Part shown: in pieces, positions 12,785 through 13,531 of the stretch
How positions within the stretch are numbered: the first letter of the stretch is position 1
How the letters are laid out: each line of letters opens with the position of its first letter
Assembly (NCBI GenBank): GCA_937958365.1
Contig: CALFEW010000199.1
Coordinates: 1-13,531, forward strand
From: an uncultured Chloroflexota bacterium
GTDB taxonomy: Bacteria > Chloroflexota > Anaerolineae > Promineifilales > Promineifilaceae
DNA: 13,531 nt
Direction: 5' to 3'
Program-made: the position numbers and the translations under genes
The notes under the pieces: model-generated
The model's database searches: none
What the model was told of the DNA's origin: nothing
The model's input: the letters and a program-made list of their open reading frames with translations, nothing else

Positions 12785-13531
12785 TTAATTAATCGGTGCG
12801 TCGGCTCCTGCCGGACGCTGTAATACGGGTAATCCTGCCGCTTCGCGGACCAGGTCTTCTAGTTTATTCAACATTGTCGGATTTTCGGCCAGGAAAACTT
12901 TAGCATTTTCACGCCCCTGACCGAGTAATGTCTCTTCAAATCGGAAGTATGCGCCACGTTTGTTAACGATTTCATGGGCAACTGCCAGGTCCAGCACATC
13001 ACCGGTTTTCGAGATGCCTTCATTATACATGATATCAAATTCGCATTCGGTAAACGGCGCGGCTACTTTATTTTTCTTAACTTTTATCTTGGTGCGGCTG
13101 CCAACCACGTTATTGCCCGATTTGATGGTTTCTGTGCGACGAACATCAAGGCGCACGGATGCATAAAATTTCAGCGCATTCCCGCCGCTGGTGGTCTCTG
13201 GGTTGCCAAACATGACGCCGATTTTGGAGCGTAACTGGTTGGTGAAGATGACGACGGTGTTGGTTTGCTTGATGGCTCCGGATAGCTTGCGCAGCGCCTG
13301 CGACATCAGGCGGGCTTGCAGCCCAACGTGGGCATCACCCATTTCGCCTTCAATTTCTGCGCGGGGAACCAATGCGGCTACAGAGTCTATCACCACAACG
13401 TCCATCGTGCCGGAGCGGATGAGGGCGTCGGCGATTTCTAATGCCTGTTCGCCTGTGTCCGGTTGGGAGACGTAGAGATTGCGCACGTCAACGCCGCATT
13501 TTTCGGCATAACCGGGATCGAGGGCGTGTTC
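12785..13531 (-). CDS. recA: RecA recombinase, C-terminal part (5' end outside window)
   Basis: The frame is open to the right edge and gives the last 248 residues of RecA, the ATP-dependent strand-exchange protein and SOS co-protease. Visible landmarks are E-H-A-L-D-P-G-Y-A at the edge, the Walker B strand V-V-V-I-D-S-V-A-A-L, and loop L1 (E-I-E-G-E-M-G-D-A-H-V-G-L-Q-A-R). Then come N-Q-L-R-S-K-I-G-V with loop L2 (N-P-E-T-T-S-G-G-N-A-L-K-F-Y-A-S) and K-N-K-V-A-A-P-F. Walker A lies outside the window. The C-terminus ends A-D-A-P-I-N and lacks the strongly acidic tail of E. coli RecA, which in that protein restrains activity. The promoter, and any SOS box, are also outside. It is followed by recX and rny on the same strand. 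Confidence 0.97.
   Translation of the reverse strand, partial: EHALDPGYAEKCGVDVRNLYVSQPDTGEQALEIADALIRSGTMDVVVIDSVAALVPRAEIEGEMGDAHVGLQARLMSQALRKLSGAIKQTNTVVIFTNQLRSKIGVMFGNPETTSGGNALKFYASVRLDVRRTETIKSGNNVVGSRTKIKVKKNKVAAPFTECEFDIMYNEGISKTGDVLDLAVAHEIVNKRGAYFRFEETLLGQGRENAKVFLAENPTMLNKLEDLVREAAGLPVLQRPAGADAPIN

Noticed and set aside
1..13531. CRISPR arrays, tRNA or rRNA genes, insertion sequences
   Set aside because: No regularly spaced direct repeats, no tRNA-like T-loop or acceptor pattern, no rRNA-like blocks and no transposase motifs were found on either strand.

Overview
The window most resembles a chromosomal segment of a Chloroflexota bacterium (Anaerolineae-like, probably uncultivated). 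That placement is an inference from protein style, a moderately high G+C content, the recA-recX-rny gene order and a UbiB kinase fused to a small membrane domain; no rRNA or other phylogenetic marker is present to prove it. There is no tRNA, rRNA, CRISPR array, transposase or phage module.

Left part, plus strand. The window opens inside a small hydrophobic DUF308/HdeD-like membrane protein. A nested inverted repeat follows, then a membrane-anchored CocE/NonD (peptidase S15-type) alpha/beta hydrolase that ends in a hairpin. A 238-base control region with two CRP/FNR-like palindromes leads into a tightly overlapped four-gene operon, hydB-hydG-hydD-hydA. This encodes a cytosolic group 3b [NiFe] hydrogenase (NAD(P)-linked 'sulfhydrogenase' type). 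HydA is the NiFe catalytic subunit, HydD carries three [4Fe-4S] clusters, HydG exchanges electrons with NAD(P)H through FAD and a [2Fe-2S] cluster, and HydB is an extra ferredoxin-like electron-carrying subunit. After a nested hairpin comes the matching maturation endopeptidase, which would trim the HydA C-terminus after nickel insertion.

Right part, minus strand. Read from the right edge leftwards: recA (5' end outside the window), a 339-base gene-free but hairpin-rich spacer, recX, rny (RNase Y) and an intrinsic terminator. Then come a PF04020-like membrane domain fused to an AarF/UbiB atypical kinase and, 16 bases further on, an unrecognised seven-helix membrane protein. The two halves converge in a short spacer that carries a 9-nt-periodic repeat.

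Across the whole window the octamer palindrome ACGGCCGT recurs about 25 times, in genes (all three codon phases) and in spacers. This is far more than composition predicts and is reminiscent of the cyanobacterial HIP1 element. Together with the 7-nt and 9-nt periodic hairpins in the spacers, it is the most unusual sequence-level signal here. I see no clear new defence or mobile system. The best candidates for something undescribed are the iterated palindrome, the PF04020-UbiB fusion with its membrane partner, and the palindrome-controlled hydrogenase operon.
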